Of a DNA stretch of 64,000 bases, positions 26,091 to 34,492 are shown one piece after another. The stretch is from Gallionellales bacterium GWA2_54_124 (GTDB taxonomy: Bacteria > Pseudomonadota > Gammaproteobacteria > Burkholderiales > Gallionellaceae): assembly GCA_001801025.1 (NCBI GenBank), contig MGWO01000007.1, positions 558,001 through 622,000 on the forward strand, given 5' to 3'. Position 1 is the first letter of the stretch, and each line of letters starts with the position of its first letter. The notes under the pieces are model-generated. The model saw only the letters and a program-made list of their open reading frames with translations. It ran no database searches and had not been told where the DNA came from. Position numbers and translations under genes: made by a program.

Positions 26091-26732
26091 TTACATTCCC
26101 AGTGTTGCTTGTATTTTTTCCACCGTTTCACGGAGTGCTGCGACTTCTTCGTTGAGCCTTGCGACCTCCGCTTGCAACTGGGTGAGCTCGTCGGGATGTC
26201 GATGCGCAGGCGGCAGGTTGAAAATGGTCATATCCACTTCGCCGCACAGCAGATGCGTCCAGCGGTGCTCGCGTGAGCCCGGTAATTTCGGGAGCTTGAT
26301 GACCCAGGGTGTTTCGGCGCTGGCAAGTTCTTCCAGAAAAGCCTCCACCGATGAAATATCGCCGAACGGGTGCAGACGGTCGCAGTTGGTGCGTAGTTCG
26401 CCAGCCGTTTGAGGGCCGCGCAGCATCAGAACGGCCAGCAGGGCAACGGACTGCTCGGGCAGTTTGAACGCGCGCCGTGTATTGTGTGCATAGCGCATGA
26501 CGCGGCCGCCGCTCGACTCGATGATCAGCGCATAGTCTTTGAGGATGTCGATTGCGCCCAGCACCTCGGATTCGGTCGCTGCCATCACGGGATCGCGTGC
26601 CGTTTTCTGGTTACATCCCAGCGTGAGCGTATTCAAAGAGAGCGGGTAGGTGTCCGGTACGGTTTTTTCTTTTTCGATCAGTACGCCCAGTACGCGGGCT
26701 TCGAGGGGCGTGAAAATCGGCAGTGCATCCAT
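26091..26732 (-). CDS. yceH: YceH family protein (DUF480)
   Basis: Conserved double winged-helix protein of unknown biochemical function. Hallmarks: FTPLEARVLGVLIEKEKTVP, YPLSLNTLTLGCNQKTARDP and VALLAVLMLRGPQTAGELR. A coiled coil ends the protein (QLQAEVARLNEEVAALRETV). The frame opens at 26813, but ATG 26732 (MDALPIFTP) gives 213 residues, the usual size. It faces away from the ZIP transporter gene. Confidence 0.93.
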   Translation of the reverse strand: MDALPIFTPLEARVLGVLIEKEKTVPDTYPLSLNTLTLGCNQKTARDPVMAATESEVLGAIDILKDYALIIESSGGRVMRYAHNTRRAFKLPEQSVALLAVLMLRGPQTAGELRTNCDRLHPFGDISSVEAFLEELASAETPWVIKLPKLPGSREHRWTHLLCGEVDMTIFNLPPAHRHPDELTQLQAEVARLNEEVAALRETVEKIQATLGM

Positions 26733-26818
26733 GGTATTAACCCGAGTGAAGACAGGCTTGAATGCTATCACGCACCGGCTGCAAGAAGTTAAGGGCGTTT
26801 GATTGCTGCGCAATCCGT

Positions 26819-26824
26819 TATAAT
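26819..26824 (+). promoter_or_regulatory. -10 box of the ZIP transporter gene
   Basis: TATAAT ends 20 bp before the ATG at 26845, giving a leader of about 14 nt. A matching -35 hexamer is not obvious. Confidence 0.45.
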
Positions 26825-26844
26825 TCGCGCCCGCAATAATCTGA

Positions 26845-27621
26845 ATGAACTACATGAGTGTTTTGCTGTGGATCATCGCCGCCAGTCTGGTAGGCGGCAT
26901 GCTGAGTGTACTGTGCGCTGCTCTGTTTGCACTGAACGCCCGTGCGCACTGGGTAAACGGGCTGGTCAGCTATGCGATCGGCGCGTTGCTGGGCGCGGTG
27001 TTTCTCGATATTTTGCCCGAGGCGATCAAGCTGACTACTAACCCCGCGGTACTGAGCGGCACCGTGCTGGCCGGCATTTTGCTGTTTTTTACGCTGGAAA
27101 AATTACTGCTGTGGCGGCATTGCCATCACGATCATTGCGAAGTGCACGAGCCGCATGAGCCGCCGGTTCATGGTCGCAGCGGTACCATGATCATGGTCGG
27201 TGATACCTTTCATAACTTCGTTGACGGCATTATCATCGCCGCCGCTTTTATGACCGATGTGCAGCTGGGGATCGTCACGGCGCTGGCGATTATCGCGCAT
27301 GAAATTCCTCAGGAAGTCGGGGACTTTATGATCTTGCTGCATTCTGGCTATAGTCGTGCGCAGGCATTGACGCTCAATCTGGTGTCCAGTCTGGCGACGC
27401 TGGTCGGTGGCGTTTTAGCCTACTTCGCCTTGCAATCGATGCAGGGGGCGGTTCCTACCTTGCTGGCGCTGGCGGCGGCCAGCATGATTTACGTTGCCGT
27501 GGCCGATTTGATTCCGGGTTTGCATCAACGTACGCGTTTGCGTGACACGGTAGAGCAAGTCTCGCTGATCGTCGCGGGGGTCTCTTCCATATTTCTGGTC
27601 AACCTTTTGGTTGGCGTCTGA
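26845..27621 (+). CDS. ZIP-family metal (zinc/iron) transporter
   Basis: Inner-membrane importer for divalent metals, probably zinc or iron. Eight hydrophobic segments are visible. The metal-site helices read GDTFHNFVDGIIIAAAF and IAHEIPQEVGDFMILLHSGY (the HN..D and HEIPQE motifs of ZIP proteins). A cytoplasmic His-rich loop, WRHCHHDHCEVHEPHEPPVH, lies between helices 3 and 4 as in many ZIPs. ATG 26845 or 26854 may be used. Specificity cannot be set from sequence. Confidence 0.94.
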   Translation: MNYMSVLLWIIAASLVGGMLSVLCAALFALNARAHWVNGLVSYAIGALLGAVFLDILPEAIKLTTNPAVLSGTVLAGILLFFTLEKLLLWRHCHHDHCEVHEPHEPPVHGRSGTMIMVGDTFHNFVDGIIIAAAFMTDVQLGIVTALAIIAHEIPQEVGDFMILLHSGYSRAQALTLNLVSSLATLVGGVLAYFALQSMQGAVPTLLALAAASMIYVAVADLIPGLHQRTRLRDTVEQVSLIVAGVSSIFLVNLLVGV

Positions 27622-27636
27622 TTCTGAAAGTTTAAA

Positions 27637-28953
27637 ATGAACAATCCAATTCCAAAAGTCGGTTTTGTCTCGCTGGGTTGCCCCAAGGCAACGGTCGATT
27701 CAGAACACATCCTGACCCGTCTGCGTGCCGAAGGTTATATTATTTCGGACACCTACAAAGACGCCGATCTGGTGGTGGTGAATACCTGCGGATTTATCGA
27801 TAGCGCGGTGGAAGAATCGCTCGACGCGATCGGCGAAGCGCTGGCAGAGAATGGCAAGGTGATCGTTACCGGCTGTCTGGGGGCCAAGGGCGATGTGGTG
27901 AAGCAGGCGCATCCTAAGGTGCTGGCGGTCACAGGTCCGCACGCGACCGATGAAGTGATGGAGGCGGTGCACCAGCATCTGCCCAAACCGCACGATCCGT
28001 ACACGGATCTGGTGCCACCTCAAGGCATACGACTGACGCCTAAGCATTACGCTTACCTGAAAATTTCGGAAGGCTGTAACCATCGCTGCACCTTCTGCAT
28101 TATTCCGAGTTTGCGTGGAGACCTCGTCAGTCGTCCTGTGGGCGATGTGATGGCGGAAGCGCAAAGTCTGGCCAATGCCGGCGTTAAGGAATTGCTGGTG
28201 ATCTCGCAAGATACCAGCGCCTATGGGGTTGACGTTAAATATCGCACGGGCTTCTGGGGCGGTCGTCCGCTCAGGACGCGCATGACGGAACTGGCCGTTG
28301 CGCTGGGGACGCTGGGGGTCTGGGTGCGTCTGCATTATGTCTATCCGTACCCGCATGTAGACGAAGTGATTCCTTTGATGGCGCAAGGCAAAATTTTGCC
28401 TTATCTGGATATCCCGTTTCAGCACGCTAATCAGCGCATCTTGAAACTGATGAAGCGTCCGGGAAACAGCGACGGGGTGCTGGCTCGTATCAAACAATGG
28501 CGTGAAATTTGTCCTGAACTGGTATTGCGCAGCACCTTTATTGTCGGTTTTCCCGGCGAGACTGAAGAGGAATTCGAAGAGTTGCTCGATTTTATTGAAG
28601 AAGCGCAACTGGATCGCGTCGGTGCGTTTATCTATTCGCCGGTCGAGGGCGCCGTCGCCAACGAGTTGCCCGATCATGTGCCGCTCGAAGTGCAGGAAGA
28701 ACGCCTTGCACGTTTAATGTGGTTGCAGGAAGAAATCAGCGAGGAAAAACTGAAACGCAAGATCGGCAAGACGCTGACCGTGCTGGTCGATGAAGTTGAC
28801 GAAGAAGGTGCGATTGCCCGCAGTTTTGCCGATGCGCCGGAAATCGACGGGCAGGTTTACATCAATGACGGTCAGCATCTGAACGTCGGCGACAGAGTTG
28901 AGGTGCTGATTACGGATTCAGACACACACGATCTGTGGGGCGAACTGGTCTGA
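27637..28953 (+). CDS. rimO: Ribosomal protein S12 methylthiotransferase RimO
   Basis: Radical-SAM enzyme adding a methylthio group to Asp89 of ribosomal protein S12. Cluster-binding cysteines are complete: Cys15, Cys51, Cys80 in the N-terminal MTTase domain and Cys147, Cys151, Cys154 (CNHRCTFC) in the radical-SAM domain. The C-terminal TRAM domain follows (about residues 370-438). Length 438 is typical. It starts 15 bp after the ZIP gene and may be co-transcribed with it. Confidence 0.97.
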   Translation: MNNPIPKVGFVSLGCPKATVDSEHILTRLRAEGYIISDTYKDADLVVVNTCGFIDSAVEESLDAIGEALAENGKVIVTGCLGAKGDVVKQAHPKVLAVTGPHATDEVMEAVHQHLPKPHDPYTDLVPPQGIRLTPKHYAYLKISEGCNHRCTFCIIPSLRGDLVSRPVGDVMAEAQSLANAGVKELLVISQDTSAYGVDVKYRTGFWGGRPLRTRMTELAVALGTLGVWVRLHYVYPYPHVDEVIPLMAQGKILPYLDIPFQHANQRILKLMKRPGNSDGVLARIKQWREICPELVLRSTFIVGFPGETEEEFEELLDFIEEAQLDRVGAFIYSPVEGAVANELPDHVPLEVQEERLARLMWLQEEISEEKLKRKIGKTLTVLVDEVDEEGAIARSFADAPEIDGQVYINDGQHLNVGDRVEVLITDSDTHDLWGELV

Positions 28954-28957
28954 TTGC

Positions 28958-28976
28958 TCACCCCGTGAGGGGGTGA
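28958..28976. terminator. Hairpin between rimO and the convergent repeat-protein gene
   Basis: TCACCCC (28958-28964) pairs with GGGGTGA (28970-28976) around a short GTGAG loop. No T-run follows. It occupies the whole gap between two convergent stop codons. Confidence 0.5.
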
Positions 28977-29528
28977 CTATCGTGCGGGTGGTGCCATCAG
29001 GCCCGGCATGATGTCTTTCATGTCTTTTCTGAATTGTTTGCGCTCTTCGGGCGTCATTTTTTCGAAGCGCTCGCGCATTTCTGTGCGGCGCGCGGCGCGC
29101 TCGTCAGGCGGTAGCTTTTCATAGCGTTCATGCATTTCCTTCTGGTGCTCAGCGCGCTCTTCCGGTGTCATCTTCTCCCAGTGCTCGCGCATTTTTGAGC
29201 GTTTTTCCGCGCGCTGCTCAGGCGTCATGCTGTCCCATTCGCGGCGCATTTCCTCATGGCGTTTTGCGCGCTCTTCCGGCGTCATTTTCTCCATATACGC
29301 GCGCATCTCGCGGCGCTTTTCAGCGCGTTGCTCAGGGGATAGTTTTTCCATTTTCCTGTGCATCGCTTCTCGCTCCATGGCGCGCTGTTCAGGCGTCATG
29401 TTTTTCATGCGCTCCATGTGTTCCTGAATGCCTGGACTGCCGGCGGATGGAATTTCAGCAGCTTGTACGCTCAAGTTAAAGGAGGCGATGAGGCCGGCTG
29501 CCAGCAAAGTTTTCATCATGGTGTTCAT
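28977..29528 (-). CDS. Secreted protein with seven 19-residue MTPEERA repeats (CpxP/Spy-like position)
   Basis: After a signal peptide (residues 1-23, cleaving near VQA-AE) the mature protein is almost entirely seven tandem 19-residue repeats, residues 44-176, each of the form [ML][TSP]P[ED][EQ]RAxxRxEMRExxEK. The units are highly charged and helical. The motif is reminiscent of LTxxQ/Spy-CpxP-type periplasmic proteins and of DUF3106 proteins, but I cannot assign a family. It is divergent from an OmpR/EnvZ-like pair, as cpxP is from cpxRA in E. coli, so a role as a target or modulator of that system is likely (inference). Confidence 0.75.
   Translation of the reverse strand: MNTMMKTLLAAGLIASFNLSVQAAEIPSAGSPGIQEHMERMKNMTPEQRAMEREAMHRKMEKLSPEQRAEKRREMRAYMEKMTPEERAKRHEEMRREWDSMTPEQRAEKRSKMREHWEKMTPEERAEHQKEMHERYEKLPPDERAARRTEMRERFEKMTPEERKQFRKDMKDIMPGLMAPPAR
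29001..29399 (-). repeat. Seven tandem 57-bp coding repeats
   Basis: In-frame tandem repeat within the secreted protein gene. The period is 57 bp (19 codons), with synonymous and conservative differences between units; the first and last units are the most divergent. Confidence 0.85.
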
Positions 29529-29610
29529 TATTTGTCTCCGGATAAGTGTGCCGCTCTATGCTTGCATGATAGGTTCTAATTGTAAGCGAAGTGTTTTTTG
29601 TCGAGCCTGT

Positions 29611-29630
29611 TTTGTAACAACTTGTTTCAA
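29611..29630 (+). promoter_or_regulatory. Candidate response-regulator box (tandem decamers)
   Basis: TTTGTAACAA directly followed by CTTGTTTCAA: two decamers sharing TTGTnnCAA, spaced one helical turn. OmpR-class regulators bind tandem direct repeats of this spacing. The site lies between the divergent repeat-protein gene and the response-regulator gene, so it could control either or both. Confidence 0.55.
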
Positions 29631-29679
29631 TGGCCTTCATCATGCTCGTCTTTCATTGCGGTGACTGTATTATGTCGCC

Positions 29680-30399
29680 ATGACAAATTTACAACGCATT
29701 TTGATCATCGATGATGACGCGCGGCTGCGCGAATTGCTGCTGCGCTATTTAACCGAACAAGGTTTTAGCGTCAAGGCGGTAGGCGACGGCGCAGCGCTCG
29801 ACCGTGCCTTATTACTCAATCGCTATTCATTGCTGGTGCTGGATTTGATGTTGCCCGATGAGGACGGGCTGGCGATCTTGCGACGGTTGCGTGCAGCGGG
29901 TGAGAATGTACCGGTTATTTTGCTCACGGCACGTGGCGATGAGATCGACCGCATCATCGGGCTGGAAATGGGGGCGGATGATTATCTGCCCAAACCCTTT
30001 AATCCGCGTGAGCTCGTTGCCCGCATTCATGCCGTGTTGCGCCGTAAAGATTTGCAACCGATAGGCGCGCCTGAAAGGGAGGAAAAGCTAGTCGTTTTTG
30101 GCGATTGCGAACTCAATCTGGCCACAAGGATATTGAGCCGTGCAGGCTTGGCCGTTTCGCTCACGACAGGTGAATTTGCGCTGCTCAAAGTGCTGGTTGC
30201 GCACCCCAGACAGCCGCTGTCGCGCGACAAGTTGATGGCGCTTGCGCGTGGCCGCGATCACGATCCGTTCGATCGGGCGATTGATGTGCAAGTCTCGCGA
30301 CTGCGCAAACTGATCGAACCTGATGTGGCTCAACCGCGTTTCATTCAGACCGTATGGGGGCACGGCTACGTGTTTGTGCCAGACGGGGAAAAAACGTGA
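29680..30399 (+). CDS. OmpR-family DNA-binding response regulator
   Basis: Receiver domain with acidic pocket Asp11/Asp12, phosphoacceptor Asp55 in LVLDLMLPDEDG, and the switch lysine in DDYLPKPF. A C-terminal winged helix follows (about 135-239; RDHDPFDRAIDVQVSRLRKL and VWGHGYVFVPDG), typical of OmpR. Length 239 matches OmpR proteins. It is coupled to the kinase gene through a GTGA overlap. Targets are unknown; the tandem box upstream suggests autoregulation and control of the divergent repeat-protein gene. Confidence 0.94.
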   Translation: MTNLQRILIIDDDARLRELLLRYLTEQGFSVKAVGDGAALDRALLLNRYSLLVLDLMLPDEDGLAILRRLRAAGENVPVILLTARGDEIDRIIGLEMGADDYLPKPFNPRELVARIHAVLRRKDLQPIGAPEREEKLVVFGDCELNLATRILSRAGLAVSLTTGEFALLKVLVAHPRQPLSRDKLMALARGRDHDPFDRAIDVQVSRLRKLIEPDVAQPRFIQTVWGHGYVFVPDGEKT

Positions 30400-31694
30400 A
30401 GAATGTGTTTTATGGCTCGCTGCTTTCGCGCGCCTTCTTATTGATCGTTGTGCTGATCACAGCGTCCCTCGCCGCTTCACTGATACTTTTTCGCCATGCA
30501 GAACAGGAGCCGCGCACCCGTCAGATGGCGCAACTTGTTGTTTCGGTCGTTAATTTGACGCGTGCGGCCGTGTTATCCGCAGCCCCTGAATGGCAGGGTG
30601 CGCTGCTCTCGGAGTTGGCTGAAGCTGAAGGTTTGCGCCTGCATATTTCGGAAATGGATGAATTGCTCGACCCTTTGCCTGAACAGTCTGCCGAATTGCA
30701 GTTGATGATGGATAAAGTGCGGCGCAGTCTGGGCGATAACACCCGTTTTGCCGGCAGACGCAACGGCGTTGAGGCCTTGTGGGTGAGTTTTTACATCGGT
30801 CACGAGGAATTCTGGGTGGCCCTGCCGCGTGAACGCATCGAACATCCGGTGTCGCAAGTGTTGCTGATGTGGGGTATTGTCGTGTTGTTGTTGGCCTTGC
30901 TGGGCGCCTATTTTATCGCGAGGCAGGTCGCGCAGCCGCTGAGAAATCTGGCGCTGGCTGCGAAAAAAGTAGGGCAGGGCGAAATGCCGCATCCGCTGCC
31001 CGAGCAGGGTGTGTCCGAAGTGGTTGATGTATCGCGTGCTTTTAATCAGATGTCCGCTGATCTGGCCGCTAACGAGCGCGAACGTGCGATCGTGCTGGCG
31101 GGAATTTCGCATGATTTGCGCACGCCCCTGGCGCGGGTGAGGCTGGCGGCTGAACTTGCCGCTGACGAAGACCTGCGTGCGGGATTGATCAGTGATGTGG
31201 TCCAGATGGATGCGGTGATCGGTCAGTTTCTCGATTACGCGCGACTGGATGAAAGTGAAGCGCTGGTGCTGACCGATCCCGGTGTTCTGGTCACCGAGGT
31301 TGCGCAGAGTTTCAGGGCGACGGCTGTATCGGTCGATCTGCAACTCAAAACGGTTGCTGCGGTCGCTGTTCGACCTTTGTTGTTAAGACGTGCACTGGTG
31401 AATTTACTGGACAATGCAATCAAATACGGCGGCGGTGAAATCACCGTGCAACTTGAAGGTGGTGATGGCAAGGTATTCTTGTCCGTCATGGACAAAGGCG
31501 CGGGCATTCCGGCGGGTTTGCGTGAATCGGTCAAGCGGCCTTTCATCAGACTGGCTGATGCGCGAACTGATGTGACGGGTTCAGGGCTCGGACTGGCGAT
31601 CGTCGCGCGCGCAGCACGCTTGCATCACGGCGAGTTCCAATTGGAGGAGTGTGCCGGTGGCGGGCTAGTGGCCAGATTGATTTTGCCGCTGTAG
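30396..31694 (+). CDS. EnvZ-like sensor histidine kinase
   Basis: Inner-membrane kinase, 432 residues from the GTG at 30396, which overlaps the response-regulator stop; the longer frame from 30354 would read through the regulator gene. Two hydrophobic segments (about 10-32 and 156-176) flank a periplasmic domain of about 120 residues; then HAMP, phosphoacceptor His239 in AGISHDLRTPLARVRLAAEL, and the ATPase blocks NLLDNAIKYGGG, MDKGAGIPAG and GSGLGLAIVARAA. This layout is that of EnvZ. The signal sensed is unknown. Confidence 0.94.
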   Translation: MKNVFYGSLLSRAFLLIVVLITASLAASLILFRHAEQEPRTRQMAQLVVSVVNLTRAAVLSAAPEWQGALLSELAEAEGLRLHISEMDELLDPLPEQSAELQLMMDKVRRSLGDNTRFAGRRNGVEALWVSFYIGHEEFWVALPRERIEHPVSQVLLMWGIVVLLLALLGAYFIARQVAQPLRNLALAAKKVGQGEMPHPLPEQGVSEVVDVSRAFNQMSADLAANERERAIVLAGISHDLRTPLARVRLAAELAADEDLRAGLISDVVQMDAVIGQFLDYARLDESEALVLTDPGVLVTEVAQSFRATAVSVDLQLKTVAAVAVRPLLLRRALVNLLDNAIKYGGGEITVQLEGGDGKVFLSVMDKGAGIPAGLRESVKRPFIRLADARTDVTGSGLGLAIVARAARLHHGEFQLEECAGGGLVARLILPL

Positions 31695-31748
31695 GGCTGA
31701 ATTTATCCAGACCATACTGATTTTTTGTAACCTATTGCTTTATTTGGT

Positions 31749-32162
31749 TTATTTTTCTACTTGTTTCTCTGTAGGATACGCCTTGGTAAAAGCCTGTATC
31801 ACCTCTCGCACCACCTTGCGCTGCGGGGCGGGAAGACTGAGAAACGCCTCAAAAACTTCGCGCTCCTGATAACCGATACCGTCGTCCCAGCGGGTACGTT
31901 GCTCCTTGACTGTTTTATTTATTTCAAGACCGAAGGTCAATTCTTCAGGAGAGATACGTAGCATCGCCGCCAAGGCGATGATCTTGTCATATGGTGGAAT
32001 AGATTCGCCAATCAGCCATTTGCGCACCCCATGCAATGTGATCGACTTGCCGAAGTAGTTTAGATTGAAATTGCGTTCCAATACGGCTGGCTCAGGCTTG
32101 AGGCCTGCCTTCACCATTGCTTCCCGCAATCTTTGGGCAAATTCTTGCTTTACGTTTTTCAT
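31749..32162 (-). CDS. Helix-turn-helix regulator of the restriction-modification island
   Basis: A 137-residue protein with an N-terminal XRE-like DNA-binding domain (FAQRLREAMVKAGLKPEPAV, then GKSITLHGVRKWLIGESIPP as the second helix region, then IIALAAMLRISPEELTFGLE). The remainder is helical with no known domain. It is divergent from the methyltransferase gene across a 99-bp spacer holding several related short repeats, so it most probably times expression of the restriction system, as C proteins do. It is larger than classic C proteins (about 80 residues), so equivalence is inferred from position. Confidence 0.8.
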   Translation of the reverse strand: MKNVKQEFAQRLREAMVKAGLKPEPAVLERNFNLNYFGKSITLHGVRKWLIGESIPPYDKIIALAAMLRISPEELTFGLEINKTVKEQRTRWDDGIGYQEREVFEAFLSLPAPQRKVVREVIQAFTKAYPTEKQVEK

Positions 32163-32167
32163 GCCGG

Positions 32168-32255
32168 CACGTTACTGATTTTATCAATCGGTCACGTAAT
32201 ACAGAAAATAGTCACGTTATTTGTTAGACTAATAGTTACGCAAATTACGTAACTA
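32168..32255. promoter_or_regulatory. Operator-like repeat array between regulator and methyltransferase genes
   Basis: The spacer holds GCACGTTACT (32168-32177), GTCACGTAAT (32191-32200), GTCACGTTAT (32211-32220) and the dyad TAGTTACG-N7-CGTAACTA (32233-32255). All share a CACGTTA/GTTACG core. The copies are spaced about 20 bp apart, two helical turns, fitting cooperative binding by the divergent HTH protein. Confidence 0.65.
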
Positions 32256-32261
32256 ATCACG

Positions 32262-33425
32262 ATGTCAAAAAAACTGCTGGAACAATTCCCCGAAATCGTC
32301 GCTAATGGTCGCAAGACCTCTGCACAAATTGGCAAAGCACCTATCATTTTTTCATTTTTTTCTGGTGCAGGTTTTCTGGATCTCGGATTTGAGGACGCAG
32401 GTTACGTAATTGGGTATGTCAATGAAGTTCATAAGCCGTTTCTTGATGCGTACAAGTATTCTCGGCAGAAAATGGGCGCGATGCCGCCGATTCATGGTTA
32501 TTTTGAAGGTGATATTGAATGTTGTTTTTCAAGTGATGAAGCCAAGCGTCTAACCGAATTAGTCAAAACAGCCAAAAAAGATAAACAATTGGTCGGTTTT
32601 ATTGGAGGGCCTCCGTGCCCGGATTTCTCTGTTGGCGGGAAAAATCGCGGCCAGCATGGTGAAAACGGCAAGTTATCGAAAATCTACATTGATCTAATTT
32701 GTAAGCAAAAACCAGATTTTTTTGTGTTTGAAAATGTAAAAGGACTGTATCGCACCATACGGCACAGGCAGTTTTTCGATGGGTTGAAACGCCAGCTTGA
32801 TGAGGCCGGTTATGCTTGTACTGAGCGGTTAATAAATTCGATTGAATATGGCGCTCCGCAAGATCGCGAGCGCATCATTCTTTTCGGTGTACGTCAGCCT
32901 CAAGCGAAAAAGAATCTGCCAAAATTCAATTGGCTTTCACACACGCTGCATCCAGAAGGAAAAGCGTTGAGTTATCCGTGGCCGGAGGCGCAGCCAATCT
33001 CAAACACACGTCCTCAACCCGATAACATTCCAGTTGAATTGACTATTCAGTATTGGTTTGATAAGAACGATGTTGAGCACCACCCAAACGCACATCATCA
33101 ATTCAAGCCTAGGGCAGGCCTTGCAAAATTTCAAACACTCAATGAGGGCGATGACAGTAAAAAATCATACAAGCGATTGCACCGATGGCGTTATTCACCG
33201 ACGGCAGCGTATGGAAATAATGAGGTGCATATCCATCCCTATCTGCCACGCCGGATTTCTGTAGCAGAAGCATTAGCAATTCAATCCTTACCTAAAGAGT
33301 TTGAACTGCCACCCACCATGACGTTGAGCAATATGTTCAAAACGGTAGGCAATGGAGTGCCATTTCTGGCAGCACGTGGTCTAGCAATGACCATTCTTGA
33401 ATTTCTGACAGGAAATGATAAATGA
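32262..33425 (+). CDS. DNA (cytosine-5-)-methyltransferase
   Basis: Type II C5-cytosine methyltransferase, 387 residues. Motif I SFFSGAGFLDLGFEDAG (about 31-47, SAM binding), motif IV GGPPCPDFSVGG with catalytic Cys119, motif VI FFVFENVKGL (Glu157-Asn-Val), motif VIII GAPQDRERIILFG (QxRxR), and motifs IX-X near the end (KTVGNGVPFLAARGLAM). The PCP variant replaces the commoner PCQ. The target recognition region between VIII and IX (about 205-345) gives the specificity, which I cannot read. Composition is more AT-rich than neighbouring genes. The stop overlaps the endonuclease start (ATGA). Confidence 0.95.
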   Translation: MSKKLLEQFPEIVANGRKTSAQIGKAPIIFSFFSGAGFLDLGFEDAGYVIGYVNEVHKPFLDAYKYSRQKMGAMPPIHGYFEGDIECCFSSDEAKRLTELVKTAKKDKQLVGFIGGPPCPDFSVGGKNRGQHGENGKLSKIYIDLICKQKPDFFVFENVKGLYRTIRHRQFFDGLKRQLDEAGYACTERLINSIEYGAPQDRERIILFGVRQPQAKKNLPKFNWLSHTLHPEGKALSYPWPEAQPISNTRPQPDNIPVELTIQYWFDKNDVEHHPNAHHQFKPRAGLAKFQTLNEGDDSKKSYKRLHRWRYSPTAAYGNNEVHIHPYLPRRISVAEALAIQSLPKEFELPPTMTLSNMFKTVGNGVPFLAARGLAMTILEFLTGNDK

Positions 33426-34492
33426 AATTAACTGCGAGCAATATTGTTAAGGCAATCAGTGGGCTACCAAAAGATCAGTGGTTTGAGTATGTCAACCCAA
33501 AAAATAAAGGTAAGGTTAAATTAGTCAGCGTCACAATGCCTGAAGGGCCAATCATTCTTCAGCGATTTGATAAGAAAATAAATGAATCAATTTCCTCCAA
33601 AATGATTTGGAGGTTGGCAAACTCAATGTTGCCAAATGCCCCTGTGAATGTCGACCGTGTTTTTGCTGGCAGTTACAATACCCGATCAGTATTGGAAACG
33701 CTCATGGCTCATACACCTGAGTTTTATTGGTGTACGCCAGGTCGTATCGAATTAGAGAATTCAACGCAAGAGATTAAAGCTGGACATAAACATCTGATGT
33801 GGCGGCCAGATACTCCGCATAAAAATGGTGTGCTGCAAAAATTTGATACCGATATAGTTATTTCGGAAATTCCAGCCGCCAACGCTATTTATGAGGCTTT
33901 GAAAATGCCCAACGTAATTGCAGACGGCATTACTGACATTAACGTTCAGAGACGACATCTACAAATTCAAATCGCCTTAGTTGCAATTGGGTACCAACTC
34001 GGATTTAGAACATGGGTGGCGCGCAATGATCAGGGAATTACCTATGGTAATAAGAAGGTCGGTGAGCTTGACGGGATTGTCGTAAGTCTTGAGCAGGAAA
34101 ATTTATTGAAAGCGTGGGATGATGCCGTCAAAGCCGCCATGCATATTGATTGCATCTGGTTCAGAAACGGTAAATTCATGCCTGCCGTCATGGAGGTTGA
34201 GCATAGCACAGGCGTTACCAGCGGTTTGACACGGATGAAAGGGCTTAAAGATCATATTCCCCTGTACCCAACTAGGTGGGTGATTGTTGCTCCTGATGAA
34301 GACAGAGGGAAAGTTATGAAAGAAGCCAATAAGCCACAATTTTGCGACTTACAGGCTATGTTTTTTCCTTATTCGGCTGTTGATGAGCTGTATGCACTAT
34401 GCCAGAAGCGAAAATTAACAAATAAAGCAGTGAATGAAGCATTTTTGGATTGTTTTATGGAACCGTGTTTGGGCGGATTGCCACTTCATTAG
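33422..34492 (+). CDS. Type II restriction endonuclease (PD-(D/E)xK-like, specificity unknown)
   Basis: A 356-residue protein translated in ATGA overlap with the methyltransferase. No family name is certain. A likely nuclease core is at Asp243 (AMHIDCIWF) with Glu258 and Glu260 in PAVMEVEHSTGVTSGL, an ExE variant of the PD-(D/E)xK site that is seen in some type II enzymes. The N-terminal part is probably the DNA-recognition domain. Base composition and codon use are AT-rich like the methyltransferase, marking a horizontally acquired module. Function rests on gene position and the core motif. Confidence 0.8.
   Translation: MKLTASNIVKAISGLPKDQWFEYVNPKNKGKVKLVSVTMPEGPIILQRFDKKINESISSKMIWRLANSMLPNAPVNVDRVFAGSYNTRSVLETLMAHTPEFYWCTPGRIELENSTQEIKAGHKHLMWRPDTPHKNGVLQKFDTDIVISEIPAANAIYEALKMPNVIADGITDINVQRRHLQIQIALVAIGYQLGFRTWVARNDQGITYGNKKVGELDGIVVSLEQENLLKAWDDAVKAAMHIDCIWFRNGKFMPAVMEVEHSTGVTSGLTRMKGLKDHIPLYPTRWVIVAPDEDRGKVMKEANKPQFCDLQAMFFPYSAVDELYALCQKRKLTNKAVNEAFLDCFMEPCLGGLPLH

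Noticed and set aside
29001-29399. CRISPR array at the 57-bp repeats
   Set aside because: The units are contiguous, in frame and without unique spacers; they encode protein.
29165-29664. Plus-strand frames opposite the 19-residue repeat gene
   Set aside because: Periodic frames caused by the 57-bp repeats on the other strand.
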